Translations under genes and position numbers: made by a program | Notes under the pieces: model-generated | What the model was told of the DNA's origin: nothing | What the model saw: only the letters and a program-made list of their open reading frames with translations | The model's database searches: none | Shown here: piece by piece, positions 1-8,316 of the stretch | Layout: every line of letters starts with the position of its first letter | Position numbering within the stretch: position 1 is the stretch's first letter | Assembly: GCA_017935505.1 (NCBI GenBank) | Contig: JAGBHM010000014.1 | Location: 310,001-374,000, forward strand | Source of the DNA: Bacteroidales bacterium | Lineage (GTDB): Bacteria > Bacteroidota > Bacteroidia > Bacteroidales > UBA932 | DNA length: 64,000 nt | Direction of reading: 5' to 3'

Positions 1-2294
1 TGTCGAACAATAATTTTGCAAAAGAGTATGCTGATGCTGTATATAAAGCACAATTCATGCAGCAGTACAACCTTGCATTGCGCAGCAGCTCAGATAAATT
101 CCAGAGCAACCTTACATTGAACTACAAGAGTGACAATATGGGTATTATAAATGCCGGAATGTCACAATTGAACATAAGTTATAAAGGTACATACGACATC
201 GCAAAATGGTTGAGAGCTTCGGTAAGCATCAACAGTATCTATTCCGACAGCAAAACTGCAGGTTATGACTACAACTCATCCCATACAAATCCTTGGGCAG
301 TGCCTGCATATGAGACTATGTACAATCCGGACGGCTCGTATAGAAATATCTACTATTGGTATGGAGGTACAAGTTATTCACCAATTGAGGAGGGATTGCA
401 TGATCTGGGTGTGAAGATAGTTGACGAGTTCTATAACAATACCCAGCGTGTGAAGAGAAACCATACACGCTACCATGCAGATTTGCAGTTCAAGATTATT
501 GACGGCCTCACTGCAAACGCACAGTTCATCTACGAAGATAGCAAAACTACAACCGACTGGCATGCAAATGCAGAGAGCCACGTTGCAAGAACTATCCGTA
601 ATGCATATACTATAAAAGATGCGGCTACAGGAAAAATTGAGTACCTTACCCCTAAATCAGGTGGTATGTTGCAGCAGCAGAATGTAAGAGGTTCATACTG
701 GACTACTCGCGGACAGTTGAACTACACCAAAACTTTCAAGAAACACTCAATAGCAGCTATTGCCGGTCTTGAGTTCAGAGAGACCCTTACAAACGGTACA
801 AAATCCCTTATCTTGGGATATGATGAGCAGTTGCAGAACAGCTCTACCCATACAATAGATTTCGGAAAATTGAGCACTATGAGTAATTCTCCATACTATC
901 TTGCAGTAAATGGCGGATTTCCTGCACAGCAGTTTGCATTCGATCCTTATATGAGGGATGGTATGGGAATTGTTCCTGAACAGAAGCACCGCTTTGCATC
1001 AGGTTATGCAAACCTTACCTATACATTTGATGAGAAGTATAATGTATTTGGATCGTTCCGTAAGGATTATGCCGATGTTTATGGTCTGAATGCCAAATTC
1101 CGCGGATCACCGCTATGGTCAGTTGGTGCAGCTTGGAACATCAACAATGAGAAATTCATGCAGAATGTAAAATGGGTTGACTTTTTGAAACTCCGTTTCA
1201 GCTATGGTGTTACAGGTAATATTTACCAAGGTGCAACCTCTTATATGACAGCCTCTTCTGATGGAGTGAATGAGTTTACAAACCTTCCGTTCGGTACAAT
1301 CGACTCTCCTGCAAATCCAAACCTCAAATGGGAGAAGAATATAATTACCGATATAGGTATTGATTTCTCTTTGCTCGACAACAGATTGCGAGGTAACATT
1401 GATTACTACATCAAGACCGGTAAAGATATCTTCTCAAACAAGACTCTCGACCCTTCTACAGGATTTACAACCATGTTCGTGAATATGGCAAGCATGGAGA
1501 ACAAGGGTGTTGAGGTGCAACTTACATACGATTGGTTCAGAGAGAGAAGAGAAGGAGGATTTGCATGGGCAACAAGTCTTACATTCTCGCATAACAAAAA
1601 CTGTGTTACAGATGTTGAGAACCCGGCTACTACAGCATGGCAGTTGATAGATAACCCTTATAAAGTGGGATATCCTAGCAGTGCAATGTGGAGCTACCGT
1701 TTTGCAGGTATTAGTGATGCTGAGGGCGAAAAGGGCCAGACATTGTGGTATGGAAATGATGGAAACAAAGTTCATGGTGCATCTGGTCAGAATATCGATG
1801 TGTTGGAGTACTCCGGACAATCAGATCCTGTAACTGTGGTGGGATTCGACAACAGATTCTCATTCAAAGGCTTCAGCTTGAGTATACTGATGGCTTACTA
1901 TGGCGGCCACAAAATGAGAGCACTGCCTGAGGAGGAGACATTTGATGTTCCTTATTCGGCACTGGCTAGCTATTACAACAATGCATGGACCCCAGAAAAT
2001 CCTACAAATACTCCAGGTATCGGTAGATATGCTTCAACAGCTATAGGAAGTGAGTGCCGTTATTCAAATATGTCTGTACATGATGCCTCTTTCTTGAAGA
2101 TCAGAAATATTGTATTGGGATATGACCTTCCTCAGAGATGGATCAACAAGATTGGTATAAACAGGGCAAGCATCCGCTTCCAGATTGATAATCCAAAGGC
2201 CTTGTGGGTTGCCAACGATATAAATGTAGATCCTGAGACATTGGGTATCCGCAATCCAAGTTCATATATCTTAGGAATTAATATTAACCTGTAA
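1..2294 (+). CDS. SusC/RagA-family TonB-dependent outer membrane transporter (3' part)
   Basis: The frame is open from position 3 to the TAA at 2292-2294, so the gene starts outside the window; signal peptide, CarboxypepD-like domain, TonB box and most of the plug are not visible. What is visible is about 760 residues of beta-barrel: alternating aromatic strands and the family phrases NPNLKWEK, RGNIDYY and, near the end, SFLKIRNIVLGYDLPQRW. SusC proteins import bound nutrients across the outer membrane using TonB energy, capped by a SusD lipoprotein. The partner susD-like gene starts 12 bases downstream. The substrate cannot be read from the sequence: no glycoside hydrolase lies nearby, and the downstream genes are thiol-redox proteins. 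The family call is firm. Confidence 0.93.
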   Translation, partial: SNNNFAKEYADAVYKAQFMQQYNLALRSSSDKFQSNLTLNYKSDNMGIINAGMSQLNISYKGTYDIAKWLRASVSINSIYSDSKTAGYDYNSSHTNPWAVPAYETMYNPDGSYRNIYYWYGGTSYSPIEEGLHDLGVKIVDEFYNNTQRVKRNHTRYHADLQFKIIDGLTANAQFIYEDSKTTTDWHANAESHVARTIRNAYTIKDAATGKIEYLTPKSGGMLQQQNVRGSYWTTRGQLNYTKTFKKHSIAAIAGLEFRETLTNGTKSLILGYDEQLQNSSTHTIDFGKLSTMSNSPYYLAVNGGFPAQQFAFDPYMRDGMGIVPEQKHRFASGYANLTYTFDEKYNVFGSFRKDYADVYGLNAKFRGSPLWSVGAAWNINNEKFMQNVKWVDFLKLRFSYGVTGNIYQGATSYMTASSDGVNEFTNLPFGTIDSPANPNLKWEKNIITDIGIDFSLLDNRLRGNIDYYIKTGKDIFSNKTLDPSTGFTTMFVNMASMENKGVEVQLTYDWFRERREGGFAWATSLTFSHNKNCVTDVENPATTAWQLIDNPYKVGYPSSAMWSYRFAGISDAEGEKGQTLWYGNDGNKVHGASGQNIDVLEYSGQSDPVTVVGFDNRFSFKGFSLSILMAYYGGHKMRALPEEETFDVPYSALASYYNNAWTPENPTNTPGIGRYASTAIGSECRYSNMSVHDASFLKIRNIVLGYDLPQRWINKIGINRASIRFQIDNPKALWVANDINVDPETLGIRNPSSYILGININL

Positions 2295-2306
2295 ACTGTG
2301 AATTGT

Positions 2307-3785
2307 ATGAAAAAAATATTATATAGCTTCTTTGTATTGAGCGCTCTGCTCTTTGCATCGTGTGAGGATTTTACAGATCTGCAGCCTAAGGGAAAAAACC
2401 TCCTTTCCACAACAACAGAACTTGAGTTGCTGTTGAACAACGAATTTTATATGGGCTCAGATGATTTCAGGGAGACAGTAGGTGATATGATTTATGCCTA
2501 TTCCCCTGTTGCCAATGAACTAAACCGCGAAAGCAAGACAAGGGATGTCATAAAATGGACATGGGATGATAAAAATCTTGCCAAAATGGCGGAACTTACC
2601 TCTTCGGATAATGATTATGCAGATTGGTACTCTGTTGTGGGAACAATAGCAAATCCTATCCTTGCCAAAATTGATGCTGCGGAGGATGATGAATCTGTGA
2701 AGGCACAATTGAAGGCAGAGGCCCTTACATTAAGAGCATATTTCCAGTGGCTGCTTGTAAACAAATTTGCGAAGGCTTATGATCCTTCAACAGCAGAGAA
2801 CGATCCTGGTATTCCTTATGTGCTTGAAGATTGGGATCTTACAGTTCCAACTGAAAAGTGGACGGTTGCTCAGGTTTATGAGCAGGCATTGAAAGATATC
2901 AATGATGCAATTGCTCTGAATGCCCTTCCTAATATGAATGTAAACCGCATGAGAATGTCGCTTCCTGCAGCTTATGCAGTAAAGGCGCACATTCTTATGA
3001 GCATGCAGAAATATGATGAGGCAAAAGCTGCAGCAGAACAGTCACTTACTATCAATTCTACCGTAAATGATTACAATTCTGAGGCAATGACAAGGTATTC
3101 TTATGGTTATATTCTTGGTCAGGCTTGGCCTTGTGTAGACAGACCTCATTTGAAATGTGAAGAGGATCTCTTCTATACATATTACCTTGAGTTGTTCAAT
3201 ATGATTTCAACTGAAGCGTTGGCCGCATTTGAGGATGGCCATGCAAGCAAAGAGAAGATTGAAAACGGAGATATGATGTATGATTATATGATGGGTAAAC
3301 CTGAAGAGGGAGCCGGATATGCTATGAATATGATAGGATTGCCTTATCTGGCCACTTTTGATCTGACCGGCGGTTGGAATGGTTGCGGTTTGAAGACTAC
3401 CCATATGTATCTGATAGTGGCAGAGGCAAATATCCGTAATGCAAAATATGATGATGCAATGGAGGCTTTGGATAAGATTCGTGTAAACAGAATTGATCCT
3501 GCCAAATATCAGCCTCTTAAAGGTACTGTTACTACAGAGGAGGATGCAATTTTCCGTCTCAAACAGACTTCTCATGGAGAGAATTGCTACTCTTTGTACA
3601 ACTTTATAAATAAGAAACGTTGGAACCAGTGCGGAAGCAAATGGGAGGAGACCCTTACCAAAAATATGCTTGGTAAAACATATACTTTGGCACCGGATTC
3701 TCCTATGTGGATTTTCCCATTCCCTAAGAATGCAACCAACAACAATCCAAACTTGTTGCCTCATAACAATGGCGTAGAGTATTAA
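2307..3785 (+). CDS. SusD/RagB-family nutrient-binding outer membrane lipoprotein
   Basis: SusD-like lipoprotein that forms the lid over the upstream SusC channel and binds substrate at the cell surface. The N-terminus is a lipoprotein signal ending in a lipobox (LLFASC), giving a lipidated Cys near residue 19. A helical TPR-like core follows (LKAEALTLRAYFQWLLV, a hallmark SusD helix, and AAYAVKAHILMSMQKYDEA), and the C-terminus has the usual IFPFPKNATNNNPNL region. About 492 residues, normal for the family. I chose the ATG at 2307, which begins directly with the signal peptide; a GTG at 2298 would only add Met-Asn-Cys. A hairpin with a T-run follows at 3813-3849. Confidence 0.92.
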   Translation: MKKILYSFFVLSALLFASCEDFTDLQPKGKNLLSTTTELELLLNNEFYMGSDDFRETVGDMIYAYSPVANELNRESKTRDVIKWTWDDKNLAKMAELTSSDNDYADWYSVVGTIANPILAKIDAAEDDESVKAQLKAEALTLRAYFQWLLVNKFAKAYDPSTAENDPGIPYVLEDWDLTVPTEKWTVAQVYEQALKDINDAIALNALPNMNVNRMRMSLPAAYAVKAHILMSMQKYDEAKAAAEQSLTINSTVNDYNSEAMTRYSYGYILGQAWPCVDRPHLKCEEDLFYTYYLELFNMISTEALAAFEDGHASKEKIENGDMMYDYMMGKPEEGAGYAMNMIGLPYLATFDLTGGWNGCGLKTTHMYLIVAEANIRNAKYDDAMEALDKIRVNRIDPAKYQPLKGTVTTEEDAIFRLKQTSHGENCYSLYNFINKKRWNQCGSKWEETLTKNMLGKTYTLAPDSPMWIFPFPKNATNNNPNLLPHNNGVEY

Positions 3786-3812
3786 TCAAGGGTATTATAG
3801 CAGAACAATGAT

Positions 3813-3849
3813 GAGGAGGGTGACCGTAAAGGCCATCTTCCTCTTTTTA
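3813..3849 (+). terminator. Probable intrinsic terminator after susD-like gene
   Basis: Arms 3813-3825 and 3831-3843 pair over 13 positions with three G-T wobbles around a five-base loop, followed by a run of T at 3844-3849. It lies 28 bases after the susD-like stop, so SusCD transcription probably ends or is reduced here before the next gene. Confidence 0.6.
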
Positions 3850-3961
3850 TATAGTCACTTATATGAAAGTATTATATATGGATAGGGAAAATGCTTTTTG
3901 GCGTGTTATTCAATTATAAGCTGTAGCTATATTTTTAAAAATAATTAAATTTTATCATAAG

Positions 3962-5869
3962 ATGAAGAGGATATTTTTGTTTTTTGTTACATCTCTCTTT
4001 GCTGTAGCAGCCTTTGCACAGTCTCAGGGAAAGGAAAAAATTAGTCTTAACGTCCTTTATGTAGGCGGATCTTCCGATTGGATGGATGGCGGAATGGGTA
4101 TCTCAACCAATAACCATCCCGATTCAATAGCATCAAGAACAGGGGCATTTGAGGCTCTTTTAAAAGATAATTTTACAGGTGTTACAGTTGTTCAGGGCTC
4201 TGAATACAAACCTGAAATGTCGGCAAAATATGATGTTACAATATTGGACAGTAAAATTCCAAAACTGAGGAACCGGATACATAAAGGGAATGAATATTAT
4301 GGCGATGCATATCTTCCGAATGATTTCAGCTATCCAACAATGTTTCTTGTAGAGACTGGAGATGTTTTGGGCCGTACTTTGGGTGCAAAAACAGACTGGT
4401 TCTGCCTCTGTATGGCCGGTGATGCCTATAATGTGAATACAGAGCATCCTATTTTCAATACTCCATATAAGGTGAACATTACCTTAGAAGAGAAACCTAC
4501 TCCGGAAAATGCTTTTGAGTATCAGGGCTACTTCAGTGAGCCTATATCAAAAACACAGAAGATGTGGAGGGTACAGACACTGGATTATCATAATGCTCCG
4601 CAATTCCGTATCGGTATGATTTCGAGACCTTGGGGTTATGCAGATTCTCCTGAGGCTGAGGCTATAACAGGAGGCGTTTCTGCAAAATCTCCCGATGCTG
4701 TAGGAATCGGACGTCATGGAAACTTCTTCCATTGGGGCTTTTCAGCCTCTCCAAAATATATGACCGATGAGGCCAAGACAGTATTTGTGAATGCGGTGGT
4801 GTATACTTCGAAACTTAAAGGAGAGAGACTTATTGCAAGAAAATATGATTTGGGAGCAAATAAGGCGGATATTCCGTTCAAATGCTCATTGGTTACAGAT
4901 GAGGCTTATGATGAGTATGTTCAGATGACCAAGGAGTCGAATGAGCAGATAAATGCTCTTGTGCAGGGCATCAAAGAGAAGCAGGCAAAAGGTGAAACAC
5001 TCACCGAGACTGAGAAAATGTATCTTTCAATGCCGCTCAGAGAGGAGGTGCCATCTAAAGAGCAGTATCTGAAACGCCAGTTGGGAAAATATTATGATAC
5101 CTATAAAGATAATATAAAGGGTTATCAAAAATATATGAAGGAGAATCTGCCATATTTTATTGCAAATGATAATTATGGTTTTGATCTGGATGAGGATGCA
5201 AAGAGCCTTAAAATAGCAAATACCGACAAGGCAATCCTGAACAAGGCCATAACATTGTGGGAGAAGGGAAAAGATGTGGAGAAGGCAAAACGTATTCTCG
5301 ACAGATATACAAACTGCCTCTTTGAGACACCACAACAGTGGAGAGAGTGGTACAACAGCGTGGAGGAGAAGCTCTTCTTTACCCAGAGCGGCGGATGGAA
5401 ATGGTTGGTAGATACAAAAGATACTGATGAGCCTGCAAATGATTATGATGCGAAACCAATTTATAAAGCAGCCAAATCGATAGAGTTGCCGGCAACAAAT
5501 GACAATGAACCTGTAGCAGCAGGTGCTACTGTTTGCGTACTCCCAGGAGGAAGACAATGTGTTGTTGTAAAAATGAAGATACATGATGGATATCACATTT
5601 ATAGTCCTCTCATAAATCCTGGAGCATTTACACCAACAAAGGTTGAAGTGATATTACCAGAGGGGTACACTGCAGATTCTATGAAATATCCTGCAACTGT
5701 GATGTCGGCATCGGGAACTCCAGAGTTCCAGGGAGAGATAATCTTCTCACAACCTTTATATGGTGTTGGTGGGGAAAAACTGGAGGTCAAACTGCAATAC
5801 CAGTGCTGCGATCCGAGCATCTGTTTCCCTCCTGTAGAGAAGAAGCTGGAACTCAAGCCAATATTTTAA
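3962..5869 (+). CDS. Exported ThuA-like / DsbD-alpha two-domain protein
   Basis: 635 residues with a signal peptide (cleavage after AAFAQ). Residues about 25-280 resemble the ThuA/class I amidotransferase-like fold: an opening LNVLYVGGSSDW strand, then GVTVVQGSEY and YDVTILDSKIP, and later GRHGNFFHWGFSASP. A long Lys/Glu-rich helical stretch runs from about 300 to 500. Residues about 515-632 match the periplasmic N-terminal domain of the thiol reductase DsbD (IHDGYHIYSPLINPGAFTP, then QYQCCDPSICFPP), including the cysteine pair that hands electrons to periplasmic thioredoxin-like partners. The DsbD membrane and C-terminal thioredoxin domains are absent. Two TlpA-type genes follow and are plausible redox partners. 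The DsbD-alpha call is strong, the ThuA-like call moderate, and the biological role unknown. Confidence 0.7.
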   Translation: MKRIFLFFVTSLFAVAAFAQSQGKEKISLNVLYVGGSSDWMDGGMGISTNNHPDSIASRTGAFEALLKDNFTGVTVVQGSEYKPEMSAKYDVTILDSKIPKLRNRIHKGNEYYGDAYLPNDFSYPTMFLVETGDVLGRTLGAKTDWFCLCMAGDAYNVNTEHPIFNTPYKVNITLEEKPTPENAFEYQGYFSEPISKTQKMWRVQTLDYHNAPQFRIGMISRPWGYADSPEAEAITGGVSAKSPDAVGIGRHGNFFHWGFSASPKYMTDEAKTVFVNAVVYTSKLKGERLIARKYDLGANKADIPFKCSLVTDEAYDEYVQMTKESNEQINALVQGIKEKQAKGETLTETEKMYLSMPLREEVPSKEQYLKRQLGKYYDTYKDNIKGYQKYMKENLPYFIANDNYGFDLDEDAKSLKIANTDKAILNKAITLWEKGKDVEKAKRILDRYTNCLFETPQQWREWYNSVEEKLFFTQSGGWKWLVDTKDTDEPANDYDAKPIYKAAKSIELPATNDNEPVAAGATVCVLPGGRQCVVVKMKIHDGYHIYSPLINPGAFTPTKVEVILPEGYTADSMKYPATVMSASGTPEFQGEIIFSQPLYGVGGEKLEVKLQYQCCDPSICFPPVEKKLELKPIF

Positions 5870-5932
5870 TGATTTAAATGTATTTTGTATCTTTAAGACG
5901 TTAAATTCATTACAAACAAAATTACTATTATT

Positions 5933-7102
5933 ATGAAAAAGTTATTTTTGGCAATAATGTGCCTTGCCGTTTTGGCATCTGCCGGGTGTTCGAGCAAGAA
6001 ATCTACAGTTTCTGTATTGAAGGGTCATATTGACAGCGTTAAAAATGGCGCTCTGATAGCCAGTGTAAACAAACTTGACTTCTCAGGAACTGATTTTATA
6101 GATACTATCCGTCTGGATGAGAATGGAAACTTTACCTACACTCTTAATGATGGCAATTTCAGGGATGTTGTCATTACAGGAATGCCTTCGGAGGGTAAAA
6201 AGCTTTATGAGGAGCGATTTGGATATTTCCAGGTTCAGATGATTCCGGGAGAGAGTGTGACCCTGTCGGGGACTCTTGAGAAGCCTAAATTCTCTGGCAG
6301 CAAATTCTACAGCGACAAGGAGAGGGCTGAGGCACTGGTTAGTCCATTGCGCGAAAAATTGGAAAGTGTTCGTGCAAGTTTGATGGAGCGCCTGAATGCG
6401 GGTGAAGATGAAGAACTTATTAACAACGAGTATCAGCAGGCTTATAAGCAATGGAAAGAGGATTATGAGAAGAATGCCCTTGAATTCGTAAAAGAAAATC
6501 CAGATAGTGACTACTCATATTATATCACAGCAAGTTTTGGTGAACCGTTGAAGAGCGAGGCAATGGCATTGCTAACTGAAAGAGTGAAAAATGGCCCTGT
6601 AAAGAGCTATGATGAGGGCCTTACTGCTATGCTTAAGGCAAATGAAGAGCGTCAGAAAGCCATAGAGGAGGCCCGTAAAAATGTGGCTGAGGGCAAACCT
6701 GCTCCAGACTTTACACTCAATGACCTTGAAGGAAAACCTCTTTCACTTTCATCTTTGAAAGGCAAATATGTGGTGCTTGATTTCTGGGGAAGCTGGTGCG
6801 GATGGTGCATCAAGGGTATTCCTCATATGAAAGAGTACTATAAAAAATATAATGGAAAACTCGAAATTCTCGGCATTGCATGCGGTGATACAGAGAAGGA
6901 GTGGAAAGATGCTGTAAAAGAGCATTCAATTCCTTGGCTGAATGTAATAAATGATGAGGAGGGTGGAAAAGATGTGAGCAGCGCATATGCAGTTACCGGT
7001 TATCCAACAAAAGTTGTGGTGGATCCTCAAGGTAATATTGCAAAAATTATTGTAGGAGAGAGCCCGGAATTCTACGAATATCTCGACAAAATTTTAAAAT
7101 AA
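5933..7102 (+). CDS. TlpA/ResA-type thioredoxin lipoprotein with CGWC active site
   Basis: 389-residue extracytoplasmic thiol-disulfide protein. The N-terminus is a lipoprotein signal with lipobox ASAGC. Residues about 25-130 look like the DUF4369 beta domain common in Bacteroidota TlpA-like proteins, then a charged helical linker, then a thioredoxin fold from about 250: GKPAPDFTLNDLEGKPLSL, the active site WGSWCGWC and the cis-Pro segment TGYPTKVVV. It probably reduces or oxidises thiols of envelope proteins, conceivably the DsbD-alpha protein encoded upstream. A possible promoter -7 element (TATCTTTA, 5888-5895) precedes it. The next gene follows after one base, so the two are co-transcribed. 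Confidence 0.88.
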   Translation: MKKLFLAIMCLAVLASAGCSSKKSTVSVLKGHIDSVKNGALIASVNKLDFSGTDFIDTIRLDENGNFTYTLNDGNFRDVVITGMPSEGKKLYEERFGYFQVQMIPGESVTLSGTLEKPKFSGSKFYSDKERAEALVSPLREKLESVRASLMERLNAGEDEELINNEYQQAYKQWKEDYEKNALEFVKENPDSDYSYYITASFGEPLKSEAMALLTERVKNGPVKSYDEGLTAMLKANEERQKAIEEARKNVAEGKPAPDFTLNDLEGKPLSLSSLKGKYVVLDFWGSWCGWCIKGIPHMKEYYKKYNGKLEILGIACGDTEKEWKDAVKEHSIPWLNVINDEEGGKDVSSAYAVTGYPTKVVVDPQGNIAKIIVGESPEFYEYLDKILK

Positions 7103-7103
7103 T

Positions 7104-8186
7104 ATGAAAAAGAAAGGTCTTGTCGCAATAATTGCGGCTCTGGCTCTCTGTGGTTGTACCCAGAAGGCCGAAAATGAGTTTGTGCTCAAAGGAAACATTT
7201 CAAATTACCCGAATGAAAAAATCTATTTTATGCTGGGGGATGCCATGGGTGGCAATCCTGTATTGGATAGTGCCGATGTGACGGATGGAAAGTTTGAGTA
7301 CAGGGGCTTCGTTGATGAGCCGCAGAGATTGAGCATAACAGATAGGGTTGTTTCGATGTCCAAATATGATCCAAATATAAAGGGCATAAGCATCTATATT
7401 GAACCAAAGATCATGAATCTCTCAATGGAGTGGTTTGCTCCGCAGGAGAATATGCAGAATACTATAAAAGAGTATACATTGGAGGGCTCTTCTACCGATG
7501 CTGAGGGCAAGATTTTTAATAAGATGATGGAGGCGGCAAAGGCTGATTTTGCAGATAGTGTACTCGCTTTTGCCCATAAATATCCCAACTCTTATGTGGC
7601 GGCACAGATGCTGGAGACTTATGAGGGGTCCATCTCTTTGGAGAAGCTGAAGAAGAGTTATGAAGCATTGTCGGAGGTGGCAAAAGGGTATACGCCGGGA
7701 AAAAATGTGGCTCAAGTGATAGAGAAAAGGGAGTCCATTGTACCTGGCAAACCGGTACCGCAGTTTTCGCGCACAGATATAAATGGCAATACTTTCTCTA
7801 TGTCTGATCTTGAAGGTAAGGTGGTTCTGATTGATTTCTGGGCCTCATGGTGCAAGCCGTGCAGAGCTTCAATGCCCCATATAAAAGAGTTGTATAAAAA
7901 ATACAGTAAGAAGGGATTTGAAGTTCTGTGCATTGCTGATAATGACAATGATGAGCAGACCTGGAAAAAGGCTGTTGAGGTAGATGGAACAGAGGATTTC
8001 ATCCACATACTCAGAGGATTGAAAGTGACTGATTACGGCTTTGACCGTTCAAATGATTTGAGTGATCTCTTCACAACTCATGTTCTGCCAACAAAATTCC
8101 TTGTAGGAGCCGACGGAAATTTTGTTCTCACATTTGCTTCAGACGAGGAGCTTGATGCAAAACTGAAAGAGCTGTTCGGATTCTAG
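7104..8186 (+). CDS. TlpA/ResA-type thioredoxin lipoprotein with CKPC active site
   Basis: 360-residue relative of the preceding gene, starting one base after its stop. Lipoprotein signal with lipobox ALCGC, an N-terminal DUF4369-like domain (residues about 25-120), and a C-terminal thioredoxin domain: GKPVPQFSRTDINGNTFSM, active site WASWCKPC and cis-Pro segment HVLPTKFLV. The CKPC motif and the extra acidic/aromatic insert before the cis-Pro (GLKVTDYGFDRSNDL) set it apart from its neighbour's CGWC, so the two probably differ in redox potential or partner. Membrane-anchored, acting in the envelope. The family is certain; the substrate is unknown. A strong hairpin closes the unit. Confidence 0.88.
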   Translation: MKKKGLVAIIAALALCGCTQKAENEFVLKGNISNYPNEKIYFMLGDAMGGNPVLDSADVTDGKFEYRGFVDEPQRLSITDRVVSMSKYDPNIKGISIYIEPKIMNLSMEWFAPQENMQNTIKEYTLEGSSTDAEGKIFNKMMEAAKADFADSVLAFAHKYPNSYVAAQMLETYEGSISLEKLKKSYEALSEVAKGYTPGKNVAQVIEKRESIVPGKPVPQFSRTDINGNTFSMSDLEGKVVLIDFWASWCKPCRASMPHIKELYKKYSKKGFEVLCIADNDNDEQTWKKAVEVDGTEDFIHILRGLKVTDYGFDRSNDLSDLFTTHVLPTKFLVGADGNFVLTFASDEELDAKLKELFGF

Positions 8187-8207
8187 ACAATTCAAGACCT
8201 TTTAAAT

Positions 8208-8240
8208 AAGAGAGGCTGGCCGATCGGTCAGCCTCTCTTC
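8208..8240 (+). terminator. Hairpin terminator closing the SusCD/redox locus
   Basis: Near-perfect inverted repeat, arms 8208-8218 and 8229-8239, lying 22 bases after the tlpA-like stop and between convergent genes. The T-run is weak on the plus strand, so it may serve both directions. Confidence 0.65.
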
Positions 8241-8316
8241 TACTTTATATACATGTATCGCGAAGTGTCAGCAGAGTAAGTTTGGCTTGGTTCTGTTTTC
8301 AATGTTTTGCTGAGCG

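Noticed and set aside
8276..8290. 15-base match between the region after the redox locus and the reverse strand at 61845-61859
   Set aside because: A 15-base match between two places in 64 kb is expected by chance; no longer similarity surrounds it.
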